Below are positions 8,390 to 16,732 of a DNA stretch of 64,000 nucleotides, in pieces. Each line of letters opens with the position of its first letter. The stretch's first letter is position 1. The translations under genes and the position numbers were made by a program. Origin of the DNA: Ewingella sp963519305 (GTDB lineage Bacteria > Pseudomonadota > Gammaproteobacteria > Enterobacterales > Enterobacteriaceae); the NCBI GenBank assembly GCA_963519305.1, contig CAUQMS010000008.1, positions 1 to 64,000 on the forward strand. The letters run 5' to 3'. A model generated the notes under the pieces. It saw nothing but the letters and a program-made list of their open reading frames with translations, did not search any database and had not been told where the DNA came from.

Positions 8390-9928
8390 ATGATGAACAC
8401 ATCATCAAATTCCAGTTCGCTCGTCCCCCCGGTACCGGCTGAGGCATTTATCAGTCTCGAAAAAATCAGTAAAAAATTCCCCGGCGTACTGGCGCTCGAT
8501 AATGTCACCCTGACATTAAATAAAGGCGAAGTGCATTGTCTCGCCGGTCAGAACGGCTGTGGTAAAAGCACCATTATTAAAGTGATTTCCGGCGTTTATA
8601 ATCCGGAAAAAGGCGCGGCTATTACCCTTGACGGTAAACTATTTCATTCGCTGACGCCGCAGCTCTCCTCTTATTACGGCATTCAGGTGATTTATCAGGA
8701 TCTGTCGTTATTCCCAAATTTATCAGTTGCTGAAAATATTGCCATACACAGGTATTTGCCAGGTGGTGACTTTTGGGTACATCGCGACGCAATGCGCAAA
8801 AAAGCGCTGGCTGCCATGCAACGTGTCGGGGTGTCTCTGGATCCCGATCGTAAAGTCGAAAAGTTGTCGATCGCCGACCGTCAGTTGGTGGCAATATGCC
8901 GCGCAATTGCTGCTGATGCGAGCCTGGTTATCATGGACGAACCCACCGCATCACTGACCCGCACTGAGGTGAATGGCCTGCTGCGCGTGGTGAATGAACT
9001 CAAAGCCGCCGGGATCTGTGTGGTGTTTGTCAGCCACCGTCTGGACGAAGTGATGGAAGTGGCCGACCGCATCAGCGTGATGCGCGACGGCAAACTGGTG
9101 GGCACCTATCCCGCCAGTGAACTCGACAGCAACGAACTGGCGTTTCTGATGACCGGCCAGCGTTTCAGCTACAGCCATCTGCCCCACCGCGCACCGGCAG
9201 AGGCAACGCCGCTGCTGGAAGTTAGCCATCTGAGCCGTGCCGGTCAGTACGAGGATATTTCGCTGTCGCTGCGTCAGGGGGAAATCACCTCAATTATTGG
9301 CCTGCTGGGTTCCGGGCGAACCGAATTGTGCATGAGCCTGTTTGGCATGAGCCAGCCGGACAGCGGTGACATCAAGGTGAATGGTAAAAAAGTAAAACTG
9401 CACAGTAACCGGGATGCTATCCGCCACGGTATTGCCTACGTGTCAGAAGACCGTCTAACGCAGGGGTTAATCATGGAGCAATCCATCTATGACAACACGC
9501 TTGTGTCGATTTTCAACAAGTTGCAAACCCGCAGCGGGCTGATGGACCATCGTAAGGCGGCGTCGGTGGTGAAAGATTTGATCCGCGATCTGAATATTAA
9601 AGTTTCGGACAGCGCACTGCCGGTAAAAACGCTCTCCGGCGGTAACGCCCAGCGTATTGCGATTGCCAAATGGGTGGCAACCCATCCTCACATTCTGATC
9701 CTCGACTCACCGACGGTCGGCGTGGATATCGCCAACAAAGAGGGTATTTACCGCATCGCACGGGATCTGGCCGAGTCAGGTATGGCGGTATTAATGATTT
9801 GCGATGAAATTCCTGAAGCCTATTACAACAGTCACCGCGTGCTGGTGATGCGTAAAGGCCAGCTGATTGCCGAGTTCGCACCGCACCAGTGCAACGAAGC
9901 CGAAATTGCGGAGGTGATAAATGGATAA
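8390..9928 (+). CDS. Sugar ABC transporter ATP-binding protein, two nucleotide-binding domains (RbsA-like)
   Basis: This cytoplasmic ATPase of a CUT2-type importer has two tandem nucleotide-binding domains in 512 residues. Domain 1 (about 20-250) has Walker A GQNGCGKST, a signature variant LSIADRQ, Walker B LVIMDEP and the H-loop VSHRLDE. Domain 2 (about 265-505) has a degenerate P-loop GLLGSGRTEL, a good signature LSGGNAQ, but LILDSP where relatives have DEP, and no H-loop His (ICDEIPE). Domain 2 degeneracy in the P-loop and H-loop is normal for the RbsA family; the Glu to Ser change is less usual. There is a good ribosome site (TAAGGA) before two adjacent ATGs at 8390 and 8393. The end overlaps the next gene by 8 bp. 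Confidence 0.9.
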   Translation: MMNTSSNSSSLVPPVPAEAFISLEKISKKFPGVLALDNVTLTLNKGEVHCLAGQNGCGKSTIIKVISGVYNPEKGAAITLDGKLFHSLTPQLSSYYGIQVIYQDLSLFPNLSVAENIAIHRYLPGGDFWVHRDAMRKKALAAMQRVGVSLDPDRKVEKLSIADRQLVAICRAIAADASLVIMDEPTASLTRTEVNGLLRVVNELKAAGICVVFVSHRLDEVMEVADRISVMRDGKLVGTYPASELDSNELAFLMTGQRFSYSHLPHRAPAEATPLLEVSHLSRAGQYEDISLSLRQGEITSIIGLLGSGRTELCMSLFGMSQPDSGDIKVNGKKVKLHSNRDAIRHGIAYVSEDRLTQGLIMEQSIYDNTLVSIFNKLQTRSGLMDHRKAASVVKDLIRDLNIKVSDSALPVKTLSGGNAQRIAIAKWVATHPHILILDSPTVGVDIANKEGIYRIARDLAESGMAVLMICDEIPEAYYNSHRVLVMRKGQLIAEFAPHQCNEAEIAEVING

Positions 9929-10910
9929 AAAACATCTGAGTAAAGCCTTTGCGCAGCATGAATTCTGGCTCGGGTTACTGGTTCTGGTATTGGCGGTTGG
10001 CCTGAGTGTTGGCACCAACGAGTTCCTGACCCTCGGTAACCTGACCGACGTCGCCACCAGCTATGCCATTCTCGGCATTCTGGCCTGCGGCCTGTTTGTG
10101 GTGCTGATTGCCGGCGGTATCGATATCTCCTTCCCGGCGGTGACCTCCATCGGTCAATACGTGATGGCGAGTTACATCATCCATCACGGTGGCAGCTTCC
10201 CGCTGGCCTTTGCTATGGCGATGGGTGTCGGTCTGCTGCTGGGGCTGGTTAACGGTTTTCTGGTCTACTGGCTGCGGGTCCCGGCTATCATCATCACCAT
10301 TGCCACGCTGAATCTGTTCTACGGCCTGCTGGTTTACCTGACAAACGGCACCTGGCTGTATGGCTTCCCTGACTGGTTTATGAACGGCATCAGCTGGTTC
10401 TCGTTCAAGGGCTCGGATGGCTATGACTATGGCCTGACGCTGCCGCTACTCAGTCTGATTGGCGTGATTATCGCCACCGGCGTCCTAATGAACCGCACCC
10501 GCATTGGCCGCCAGATCTACGCGATGGGCAGTAACCGCGACGCCGCCTCGCGCCTTGGCTTGAACATTCTGCGCCTGCATTTCTATGCCTACGGGTTTAT
10601 GGGACTGCTGGCCGGGATTGCCGCCGTGGTACAGGCGCAAATCACCCAGTCTGTCGCACCAAATTCGTTGCTGGGTTATGAGCTGACGGTGCTGGCCGCT
10701 GTTGTCTTAGGCGGCACCAGTATGACCGGCGGACGTGGATCGCTCACCGGCACGGTGCTTGGCGTGATGCTGCTGGCCTTCCTGCAAAACGGGCTGACGC
10801 TACTGAGTATCTCCTCTTACTGGCATCAGGTTTTCAGCGGCGTGATCATTTTGGTCAGCATCAGCAGCACCGCGTGGAATGAAAAACGCAAACTGGCGAA
10901 GGGAATGTAA
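9921..10910 (+). CDS. Sugar ABC transporter permease 1 (RbsC-like)
   Basis: This 329-residue inner-membrane permease of the CUT2 (BPD_transp_2, RbsC/LsrC) family is hydrophobic throughout, with about 8-10 membrane segments, starting LGLLVLVLAVGLSVGTNEFLT. The family loop reads ASRLGLNILRLHFYAYGFMGLLAGIAAVVQA, followed by the conserved GYELTVLAAVVLGGTSMTGGRGSLTGT. The start overlaps the ATPase stop by 8 bp, suggesting coupled translation. It should pair with the following permease as a heterodimer, as LsrC with LsrD. Confidence 0.9.
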   Translation: MDKKHLSKAFAQHEFWLGLLVLVLAVGLSVGTNEFLTLGNLTDVATSYAILGILACGLFVVLIAGGIDISFPAVTSIGQYVMASYIIHHGGSFPLAFAMAMGVGLLLGLVNGFLVYWLRVPAIIITIATLNLFYGLLVYLTNGTWLYGFPDWFMNGISWFSFKGSDGYDYGLTLPLLSLIGVIIATGVLMNRTRIGRQIYAMGSNRDAASRLGLNILRLHFYAYGFMGLLAGIAAVVQAQITQSVAPNSLLGYELTVLAAVVLGGTSMTGGRGSLTGTVLGVMLLAFLQNGLTLLSISSYWHQVFSGVIILVSISSTAWNEKRKLAKGM

Positions 10911-10911
10911 C

Positions 10912-11865
10912 ATGACAACCTTAACCCGATTTATCCCAGCTGACCGCATCATCCGTTTGCAGTTACTGATCATTCTGGCCGTCGCCCTGCTGTTCTCGTT
11001 CACGCTTGGCGGGCAGTTCTTCAGCTTAGGTAATTTCCAGTCCATCTCCTCGCAGTTGCCGATTTTAGGCATGCTGGCGCTGGGCATGGGTATCACCATG
11101 CTGACCGGCGGGATCAATCTGTCAGTCATTGCCGGGGCCAATGCCTGTTCGCTGGTGATGGCTGCCATTCTGGTGGCGCATCCTGATCAGCCCGTCTACT
11201 TCATTCTGGCTATGCTGGCCGGGTTAGCCGTTGCGCTGGCAATTGGCACCCTGAACGGCGCGCTGATTGCTTACATTGGCGTCTCGCCGATTCTCGCCAC
11301 GCTCGGCACCATGACGCTGATCGCCGGGCTGAACATTTTGCTGACCAACGGTGCGGTGATCTCCGGTTTTCCGGCGGCTATTCAGTATCTGAGTAACGGC
11401 AGCCTGCTGGGTATTCCAGTGGCATTGTTGCTGTTTTTACTGGTGGCGCTGCTGCTCTGGGTGCTGCTCGAACACACCACGCTCGGGCGCAGCCTGTATC
11501 TGATGGGCTCTAATGAGCAGGCCACACGCTTTAGCGGCGTCAACACCCATAAAGTCACCATCGCGGTTTATATCCTCTCCGCCCTGCTTGGCTGGGGTGC
11601 GGCACTGCTGATGATGTCCAAATTCAACTCAGCCAAGGCTGGTTATGGCGACTCCTACCTGCTGGTGACCATCCTCGCCTCGGTACTCGGCGGCATTAAC
11701 CCGGACGGCGGTTTTGGCCGCGTGCTGGGCCTCGTCCTGGCGCTGATCGTATTGCAGATGCTCGAGAGTGGCCTGAACCTGATGGGTGTGAGCAGTTATC
11801 TCACCATGGCGTTATGGGGCGGCGTGCTGATCCTGTTTATCGCTTTACAAAATCGTAAGTCCTGA
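10912..11865 (+). CDS. Sugar ABC transporter permease 2 (RbsC/LsrD-like)
   Basis: This is the second CUT2-type permease, 317 residues from the ATG at 10912, one base after the stop of permease 1. I chose this ATG because the preceding GAAGGGAATG provides a ribosome site inside the previous gene; an upstream in-frame start at 10879 would lie inside permease 1. It carries the family pattern GGINLSVIAGANACSLV, GTLNGALIAYIGVSPILATLGTMT, and LLVTILASVLGGINPDGGFGRVLG near the C-terminus. Confidence 0.9.
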   Translation: MTTLTRFIPADRIIRLQLLIILAVALLFSFTLGGQFFSLGNFQSISSQLPILGMLALGMGITMLTGGINLSVIAGANACSLVMAAILVAHPDQPVYFILAMLAGLAVALAIGTLNGALIAYIGVSPILATLGTMTLIAGLNILLTNGAVISGFPAAIQYLSNGSLLGIPVALLLFLLVALLLWVLLEHTTLGRSLYLMGSNEQATRFSGVNTHKVTIAVYILSALLGWGAALLMMSKFNSAKAGYGDSYLLVTILASVLGGINPDGGFGRVLGLVLALIVLQMLESGLNLMGVSSYLTMALWGGVLILFIALQNRKS

Positions 11866-11926
11866 CCGGCGGTTCCCCCGGCAGGCTGCTGTCTCAATAA
11901 AGAATAAGACAAGAAAGGAAATCAAC

Positions 11927-13564
11927 ATGGCGAGTTATTTTATTGGCGTGGATGTAGGTACAGGCAGTGCCCGCGCAGGCGTGTTTGACATGACCGGGCG
12001 TATGGTCGGACAAGCAAGCCGCGATATCACGTTATTCCGCCCCAAGGCCGACTTTGTCGAGCAATCCTCAGATGAGATCTGGCAGGCGGTGTGTAACGCG
12101 GTCAAAGATGCAATGAATCAGGCCGACATCAACCCGATTCAGGTAAAGGGCATGGGGTTCGATGCCACCTGTTCTCTGGTCGTACTGGATAAAGAGGGCA
12201 AACCGCTGACCGTCAGCCCGTCCGGACGCAGTGAGCAGAATATTATCGTGTGGATGGATCACCGCGCCATCACGCAGGCCGACCGCATCAATGCCACCGG
12301 TCACCGGGTGCTGGAGTTTGTCGGCGGTATTATTTCGCCGGAGATGCAGACGCCCAAATTACTTTGGCTGAAGCAGCATATGCCGACGACCTGGAACAAC
12401 GTCGGCCATCTGTTCGACCTGCCCGACTTCCTCACCTGGCGCGCCACGCAGGACACCACCCGCTCCCTGTGTTCGACAGTGTGTAAATGGACCTACGTCG
12501 GTCACGAAGATCGCTGGGATCCCAGCTATTTCAAACAGATCGGGCTCGAAGACCTGCTGGAAAATAACGCGGCTAAAATTGGCAGCGAAGTGAAAACCAT
12601 GGGTCAGCCGCTGGGCCATGGCCTGACGCAGCGCGCCGCAGCAGAAATGGGACTGATGGCGGGCACGGCCGTCAGCGTGTCGATCATTGATGCCCACGCA
12701 GGCAGTCTCGGCATTTTGGGTGCCAGCGGCGCTTCCGGCGAAACAGCCGATTTCGACCACCGCATCGCGCTGATTGGCGGCACGTCGACTGCACATATGG
12801 CAATGTCGCGCAGCGCCCGCTATATCGGCGGCATCTGGGGACCGTATTATTCTGCCATTTTGCCAGACTACTGGCTCAACGAAGGCGGCCAGTCCACCAC
12901 CGGCGCGCTTATCGATCACGTGATCCAGTCACACCCTTGCTATCAGGATCTGCTGAAACAGGGCAAAGACAGCGGCAAAACCATTTATGAAGTGCTGAAC
13001 AGTATTCTGCGCAAAATGGCGGGCGAACCGGAGAACATCGCGTTCCTGACCAAAGATATTCATATGCTGCCCTACTTCCACGGCAACCGTTCGCCACGCG
13101 CTAACCCGACACTGACCGGTACACTCACCGGCCTTAAGCTTTCACGCACTCCGGAAGATATGGCGCTTCACTATCTGGCGACCATTCAGGCGCTGGCGCT
13201 CGGTACGCGGCACATTATTGAAACCATGAATCAAAGCGGTTATTGCATCGATACCATGATGGCCAGCGGCGGCGGTACCAAAAATCCGGTGTTTGTGCAG
13301 GAGCACTCGAATGCGACCGGTTGCGCCATGCTGCTGCCGGAAGAGAGCGAAGCGATGTTGCTCGGCAGCGCCATGATGGGCACGGTAGCCGCCGGGGCTT
13401 ATGACTCCCTGCCGGAAGCCATGGCCGCCATGAGCCGCATCGGCAAGACCGTGACGCCGCAGACCAACAAAATCAAAGAGTATTACGACCGTAAATATAA
13501 GGTGTTTCATGAGCTTTACCACGACCACATGAAATACCGGCGCCTGATGCAGGAGGAGGTCTGA
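11927..13564 (+). CDS. FGGY-family carbohydrate kinase, probable D-ribulokinase type
   Basis: This 545-residue FGGY kinase phosphorylates a sugar after import, using ATP in the cytoplasm. The N-terminal domain begins YFIGVDVGTGSARAGVFD (phosphate binding), with IVWMDHRA at about 105 and the likely catalytic Asp in SIIDAHAGSLG. The C-terminal domain has the nucleotide-binding MMASGGGTKNPVFVQEHSNATG. Length and motifs resemble the ribulokinase/human FGGY subgroup rather than xylulokinase or glycerol kinase, so D-ribulose or a related pentulose is the best guess. It has a strong ribosome site (AAGAAAGGAA) and follows the permease by 61 bp. The substrate is inferred, not shown. Confidence 0.85.
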   Translation: MASYFIGVDVGTGSARAGVFDMTGRMVGQASRDITLFRPKADFVEQSSDEIWQAVCNAVKDAMNQADINPIQVKGMGFDATCSLVVLDKEGKPLTVSPSGRSEQNIIVWMDHRAITQADRINATGHRVLEFVGGIISPEMQTPKLLWLKQHMPTTWNNVGHLFDLPDFLTWRATQDTTRSLCSTVCKWTYVGHEDRWDPSYFKQIGLEDLLENNAAKIGSEVKTMGQPLGHGLTQRAAAEMGLMAGTAVSVSIIDAHAGSLGILGASGASGETADFDHRIALIGGTSTAHMAMSRSARYIGGIWGPYYSAILPDYWLNEGGQSTTGALIDHVIQSHPCYQDLLKQGKDSGKTIYEVLNSILRKMAGEPENIAFLTKDIHMLPYFHGNRSPRANPTLTGTLTGLKLSRTPEDMALHYLATIQALALGTRHIIETMNQSGYCIDTMMASGGGTKNPVFVQEHSNATGCAMLLPEESEAMLLGSAMMGTVAAGAYDSLPEAMAAMSRIGKTVTPQTNKIKEYYDRKYKVFHELYHDHMKYRRLMQEEV

Positions 13565-14181
13565 TGTCAGAGAAACCTGAACTTGCCGAATGGCAACAGG
13601 CCTGCGGCGGATGGCAAACCTATAGTCAGGAACTGCTGGCGCTGCAGCAGAATGTGGATCCGCAAATCTGGCAACAGGTGCTGAATACGCTGGCGGGTTG
13701 CAAGGGTAAAATCGCTGTCACGGGAGTGGGAACCTCAGGGATTGCCGCACGTAAAGTGGCGCACATGCTGGCCTGCGTTGAGCAGCCGGCAATTTTCCTC
13801 AATGCCACCGACGCCGCGCACGGAGACCTGGGTTTTCTGCGGGCAGACGACGTGATGATCATGATTTCCCGTGGTGGTAACTCCGAAGAGCTGACACGCC
13901 TGCTGCCGACGCTGGCACACAAAGGCGTGACGCTCATCAGCGTTACTGAGAACCTCGACTCGGCTATCGCCCATGCCTCCGCGCTGGTGCTGAAAACCCA
14001 TATTCAGCAGGAAATTGATCCGCTGAATATGCTGGCGACGACCTCCATCGTACTGGTGTTGGCGGTATTCGACGCCATCTGCGGCTGCATCATACTGCGC
14101 AACGGGTTTGATCAGCAGCGCCTGCTTAACGTGCATCCGGGCGGAAATGTCGGGAAGACATTACGGGAAAATGACGCATAG
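13564..14181 (+). CDS. SIS-domain sugar-phosphate isomerase-like protein (KdsD/GutQ-like, no CBS domains)
   Basis: This 205-residue single SIS domain resembles the catalytic half of arabinose-5-phosphate isomerases KdsD/GutQ and lacks their C-terminal CBS pair. Similar blocks are TGVGTSGIAARKVAHMLA, DAAHGDLGFL, SRGGNSEEL, EIDPLNMLATTS and NVHPGGNVGKTL. Aligned by eye to KdsD, Glu109, Glu150 and His191 match the proposed catalytic Glu111, Glu152 and His193, but the position of Lys59 is Thr57. The start overlaps the kinase stop by one base (TGATG), so it is coupled to the kinase. It probably isomerises, or binds, the phosphorylated sugar. The exact reaction is unknown. Confidence 0.8.
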   Translation: MSEKPELAEWQQACGGWQTYSQELLALQQNVDPQIWQQVLNTLAGCKGKIAVTGVGTSGIAARKVAHMLACVEQPAIFLNATDAAHGDLGFLRADDVMIMISRGGNSEELTRLLPTLAHKGVTLISVTENLDSAIAHASALVLKTHIQQEIDPLNMLATTSIVLVLAVFDAICGCIILRNGFDQQRLLNVHPGGNVGKTLRENDA

Positions 14182-14184
14182 ATT

Positions 14185-15612
14185 TTAGCCGGGGGCTTTC
14201 AGTTCATCCCCCACCAGCGCGGCTAATATCTGAATTGCCCGTGCAACCGGCGGCCCCCATTCAAAGGAGGTATTGATACGGATGCAGTGCCGGTAGCGGT
14301 CATCGACAGCAAACATGGTGCCTGGCGCGATGCTCACCCCCTGCGCTAAGGCACGCTGATAGATTTTCGCCGCATCGACTTTTTCACCCAGGTCCAGCCA
14401 CAGGAAGTAACCGCCCTCGGGCTGGCTGACGGACACACTGGCGGGAAAGGCGTCGGTAATGGCGTTGAACATCGCCATCTGGCGCTGCTCGAGCAGGCGT
14501 CGCAGACGGCGCAGATGCGTGTCGTAACCGCCCTGCTGCATATAGTCGGCCAGCGCCAGCTGCACCGGCACGCTGGCGGAGAGCGTACTCATCAGCTGTA
14601 AACGCTGAATACGCCCGGCAAACGCGCCTGCAGCCACCCAGCCAACGCGGAATCCCGGGGCCAGACATTTTGAAAACGAGGAACAGTGCAGGATCTGGCT
14701 GCGGTTCTCCGATGCCTTGAGCGGCATCGGGCGTTCACCACCGAAATAGAGTTCGCCATAAACGTCATCTTCGATCACCGTCACGCCATGGGCTTGAAAA
14801 ATCGCCACCAGCCTTGACTTTTTCTCCGACGAAAGCGTACAGCCGAGCGGGTTCTGGAAGTTGGACATTAGCCAGCAGGCTTTAATCGGGTAAGTATCCA
14901 GAGCCTGTTCAAGAGCATCCAGATCGATACCGGTGCGCACATCGGTCGGGATCGCCACCGCTTTGAGTTTGCGCCGCTCAATGGCCTGCAAAACCCCGTA
15001 AAACGCCGGAGACTCAATGGCCACCCAGTCGCCCGGTTCCGTTACCGCCTGCAGGCTCAGCCCCAGCGACTCCATCGCACCCGAGGTGATCACGATTTCA
15101 TCAGGTGCGACTTCCATACCGTTCTGCGCATAACGCTGGGCAATGTTACGGCGCAGTTCCTCGTTACCCGGCGGCAGGTTTGCCATCGCACTGTGCGGCG
15201 ACATGCGGCGCACGGCGCTGGCAAGCGATCGCGCGAGACGGGGTTGCGGGAAAAGGGTGGGATCAGGAAACGCCGAACCGAGCGGGACTATCGATGCATC
15301 CTGCCCGGCCTTGAGAATGTCAAAAATCGCGTCGTTAACATCCACCTGCTCGGCGGCGTGCAGCGTCTGGTCAGCCTTGCGGCTCACGGCACGCATTTTA
15401 CGCGGTGCCACGTAATAGCCTGACTGAGGCCGGGCCACAATCAGCCCCTGGCTTTCCAATAACTGGTAAGCCTGCAAAACGGTCATCAGACTGAGCCCAG
15501 ACTGTTTACAGCTCACCCGCAGCGACGGCAGCTTGTCGCCCGGCAGCCAGACCTGTGTGTCTATCTGGCGGCGCAGCGTCTGAGCAAGGTTTTCGTAACG
15601 GGTAAGCGCCAT
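14185..15612 (-). CDS. ydcR: MocR-type transcriptional regulator, GntR HTH plus aminotransferase domain (YdcR-like)
   Basis: This regulator combines an N-terminal winged-helix GntR domain (residues 1-75, PGDKLPSLRVSCKQSGLSLMTV) with a fold-type I aminotransferase domain that usually senses a PLP-linked ligand. The PLP lysine lies in SSFSKCLAPGFRVGW. E. coli YdcR has a very similar N-terminus (AYQLLESQG, ARPQSGYYVAP). I start at the ATG at 15612, giving 475 residues; the upstream extension to 15708 is unlike the family. It converges on the SIS gene with 3 bp between stop codons. It could regulate the sugar operon, but nothing in the sequence shows this, and the symbol is by similarity only. 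Confidence 0.75.
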   Translation of the reverse strand: MALTRYENLAQTLRRQIDTQVWLPGDKLPSLRVSCKQSGLSLMTVLQAYQLLESQGLIVARPQSGYYVAPRKMRAVSRKADQTLHAAEQVDVNDAIFDILKAGQDASIVPLGSAFPDPTLFPQPRLARSLASAVRRMSPHSAMANLPPGNEELRRNIAQRYAQNGMEVAPDEIVITSGAMESLGLSLQAVTEPGDWVAIESPAFYGVLQAIERRKLKAVAIPTDVRTGIDLDALEQALDTYPIKACWLMSNFQNPLGCTLSSEKKSRLVAIFQAHGVTVIEDDVYGELYFGGERPMPLKASENRSQILHCSSFSKCLAPGFRVGWVAAGAFAGRIQRLQLMSTLSASVPVQLALADYMQQGGYDTHLRRLRRLLEQRQMAMFNAITDAFPASVSVSQPEGGYFLWLDLGEKVDAAKIYQRALAQGVSIAPGTMFAVDDRYRHCIRINTSFEWGPPVARAIQILAALVGDELKAPG

Positions 15613-15978
15613 GGCGTGACTCACTGTTATAGATGATGTTAATAAAATGATAACTATTATAGGCATATTTGCAATTTCAACGCGCCTTAAACCCTCTGTA
15701 AGTTGCAAACATATTCCTCAACGATGCTTTGAGACTAAACATTAACCATGATAATGTTTCTCACTCCCCCACGAGTCCCAGATTAATCCGAACGACTGCT
15801 AAGAATTTGTTCGCAACCTTACGCTTTCTAAACGTTTTCTCCACGATCGTCTGAAAAAAGACATGTTGCCTTTCACTCTTTTACAACTTCCTCGTATTAC
15901 TATTCATTCATAGGGTTAGACTTTCTTTCGTCAACACAAACGGGCGACGTGCCTGAAACCCCTATAAGGAATTTAATT
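15613..15978. other. Divergent ydcR-like / spy-like intergenic region
   Basis: This 366-bp region carries the promoters of the MocR-type gene (leftward) and the Spy-like gene (rightward). It is AT-rich with several TTTAC/TTACG words. E. coli spy is activated by CpxR and BaeR, but I did not find a clear GTAAA-N5-GTAAA box. No gene or repeat is visible. Confidence 0.4.
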
Positions 15979-16485
15979 ATGCGTAAACTTACCGCAATGA
16001 TTGTGGCTTCAACTCTGGCTCTTAGCTCTGCTTCTTTCGCTTTCGCTGCTGAGACAACTCAGGCTACTAACGCACCTGCAGCTGCCACTCAGGGCAAAAT
16101 GATGCACCATAAAGGCCCGCATCGTATGAACCCGTTCGCTGGCCTGAACCTGACTGAGCAGCAAAAAACTCAGATGAAAGAGATCATGAAAGACAGCGGC
16201 CCGCGTCCTGACCGCGCTGCAATGAAAGCCCAGATGGACACCATGCATGGCCTGGTCGCTTCTGATAGCTTTGATGAAGCCAAAGTGAAATCGCAGATCG
16301 ACACCATGACGCAGTCTCAGTCCCAGCACATGCTTGACCGTGCCCGCGCTGAGAACAAAATGTATAACCTGCTGACCCCTGAGCAGAAAAAACAGTTCAA
16401 CGAGAACTATCAGAAACGTGCAGAGAAAATGGAAAAAATGCATGATCACAAAGCAGGTGAAGCTGCACCAGCCGCCGCTGAGTAA
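15979..16485 (+). CDS. spy: Spy/CpxP-family periplasmic chaperone
   Basis: This small periplasmic protein of the Spy/CpxP family (168 residues) binds unfolded proteins in the envelope under stress. The start at 15979 follows AAGGA and opens a clear signal peptide ending SFAFAA. The mature helix-rich protein has the two family LTxxQ motifs, LTEQQKTQM and LTPEQKKQF, in a Met-, His- and Lys-rich setting (MMHHKGPHRM). The Ala/Glu tail is low complexity. It is a single gene followed by a strong terminator. It is closer to Spy than to CpxP, but paralogue assignment is uncertain. Confidence 0.82.
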   Translation: MRKLTAMIVASTLALSSASFAFAAETTQATNAPAAATQGKMMHHKGPHRMNPFAGLNLTEQQKTQMKEIMKDSGPRPDRAAMKAQMDTMHGLVASDSFDEAKVKSQIDTMTQSQSQHMLDRARAENKMYNLLTPEQKKQFNENYQKRAEKMEKMHDHKAGEAAPAAAE

Positions 16486-16507
16486 TTCTGCTGTTGCACA
16501 CGTACAA

Positions 16508-16536
16508 ACCGGTCAGCCCTGCTGGCCGGTTTTTTT
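16508..16536 (+). terminator. Intrinsic terminator of the spy-like gene
   Basis: ACCGGTCAG and CTGGCCGGT pair around a short loop and are followed by seven Ts. Confidence 0.9.
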
Positions 16537-16732
16537 ATGATTCAACGTCCATTGTCGCCCTTTCCCTGTACCCCGATGTTACCGCCTCAAGCAAAGCGCC
16601 AGCTTCGTCACAATTCCACCGTTCTCTTATCGCCAACCTCGCCGAACACACTATTTTTAAACAGTAACTTAACATCGAAAACATATTACCTGCCGCTTGC
16701 CGCAGCCCCTTTTACGCAAGGAGTAGTAAAAC

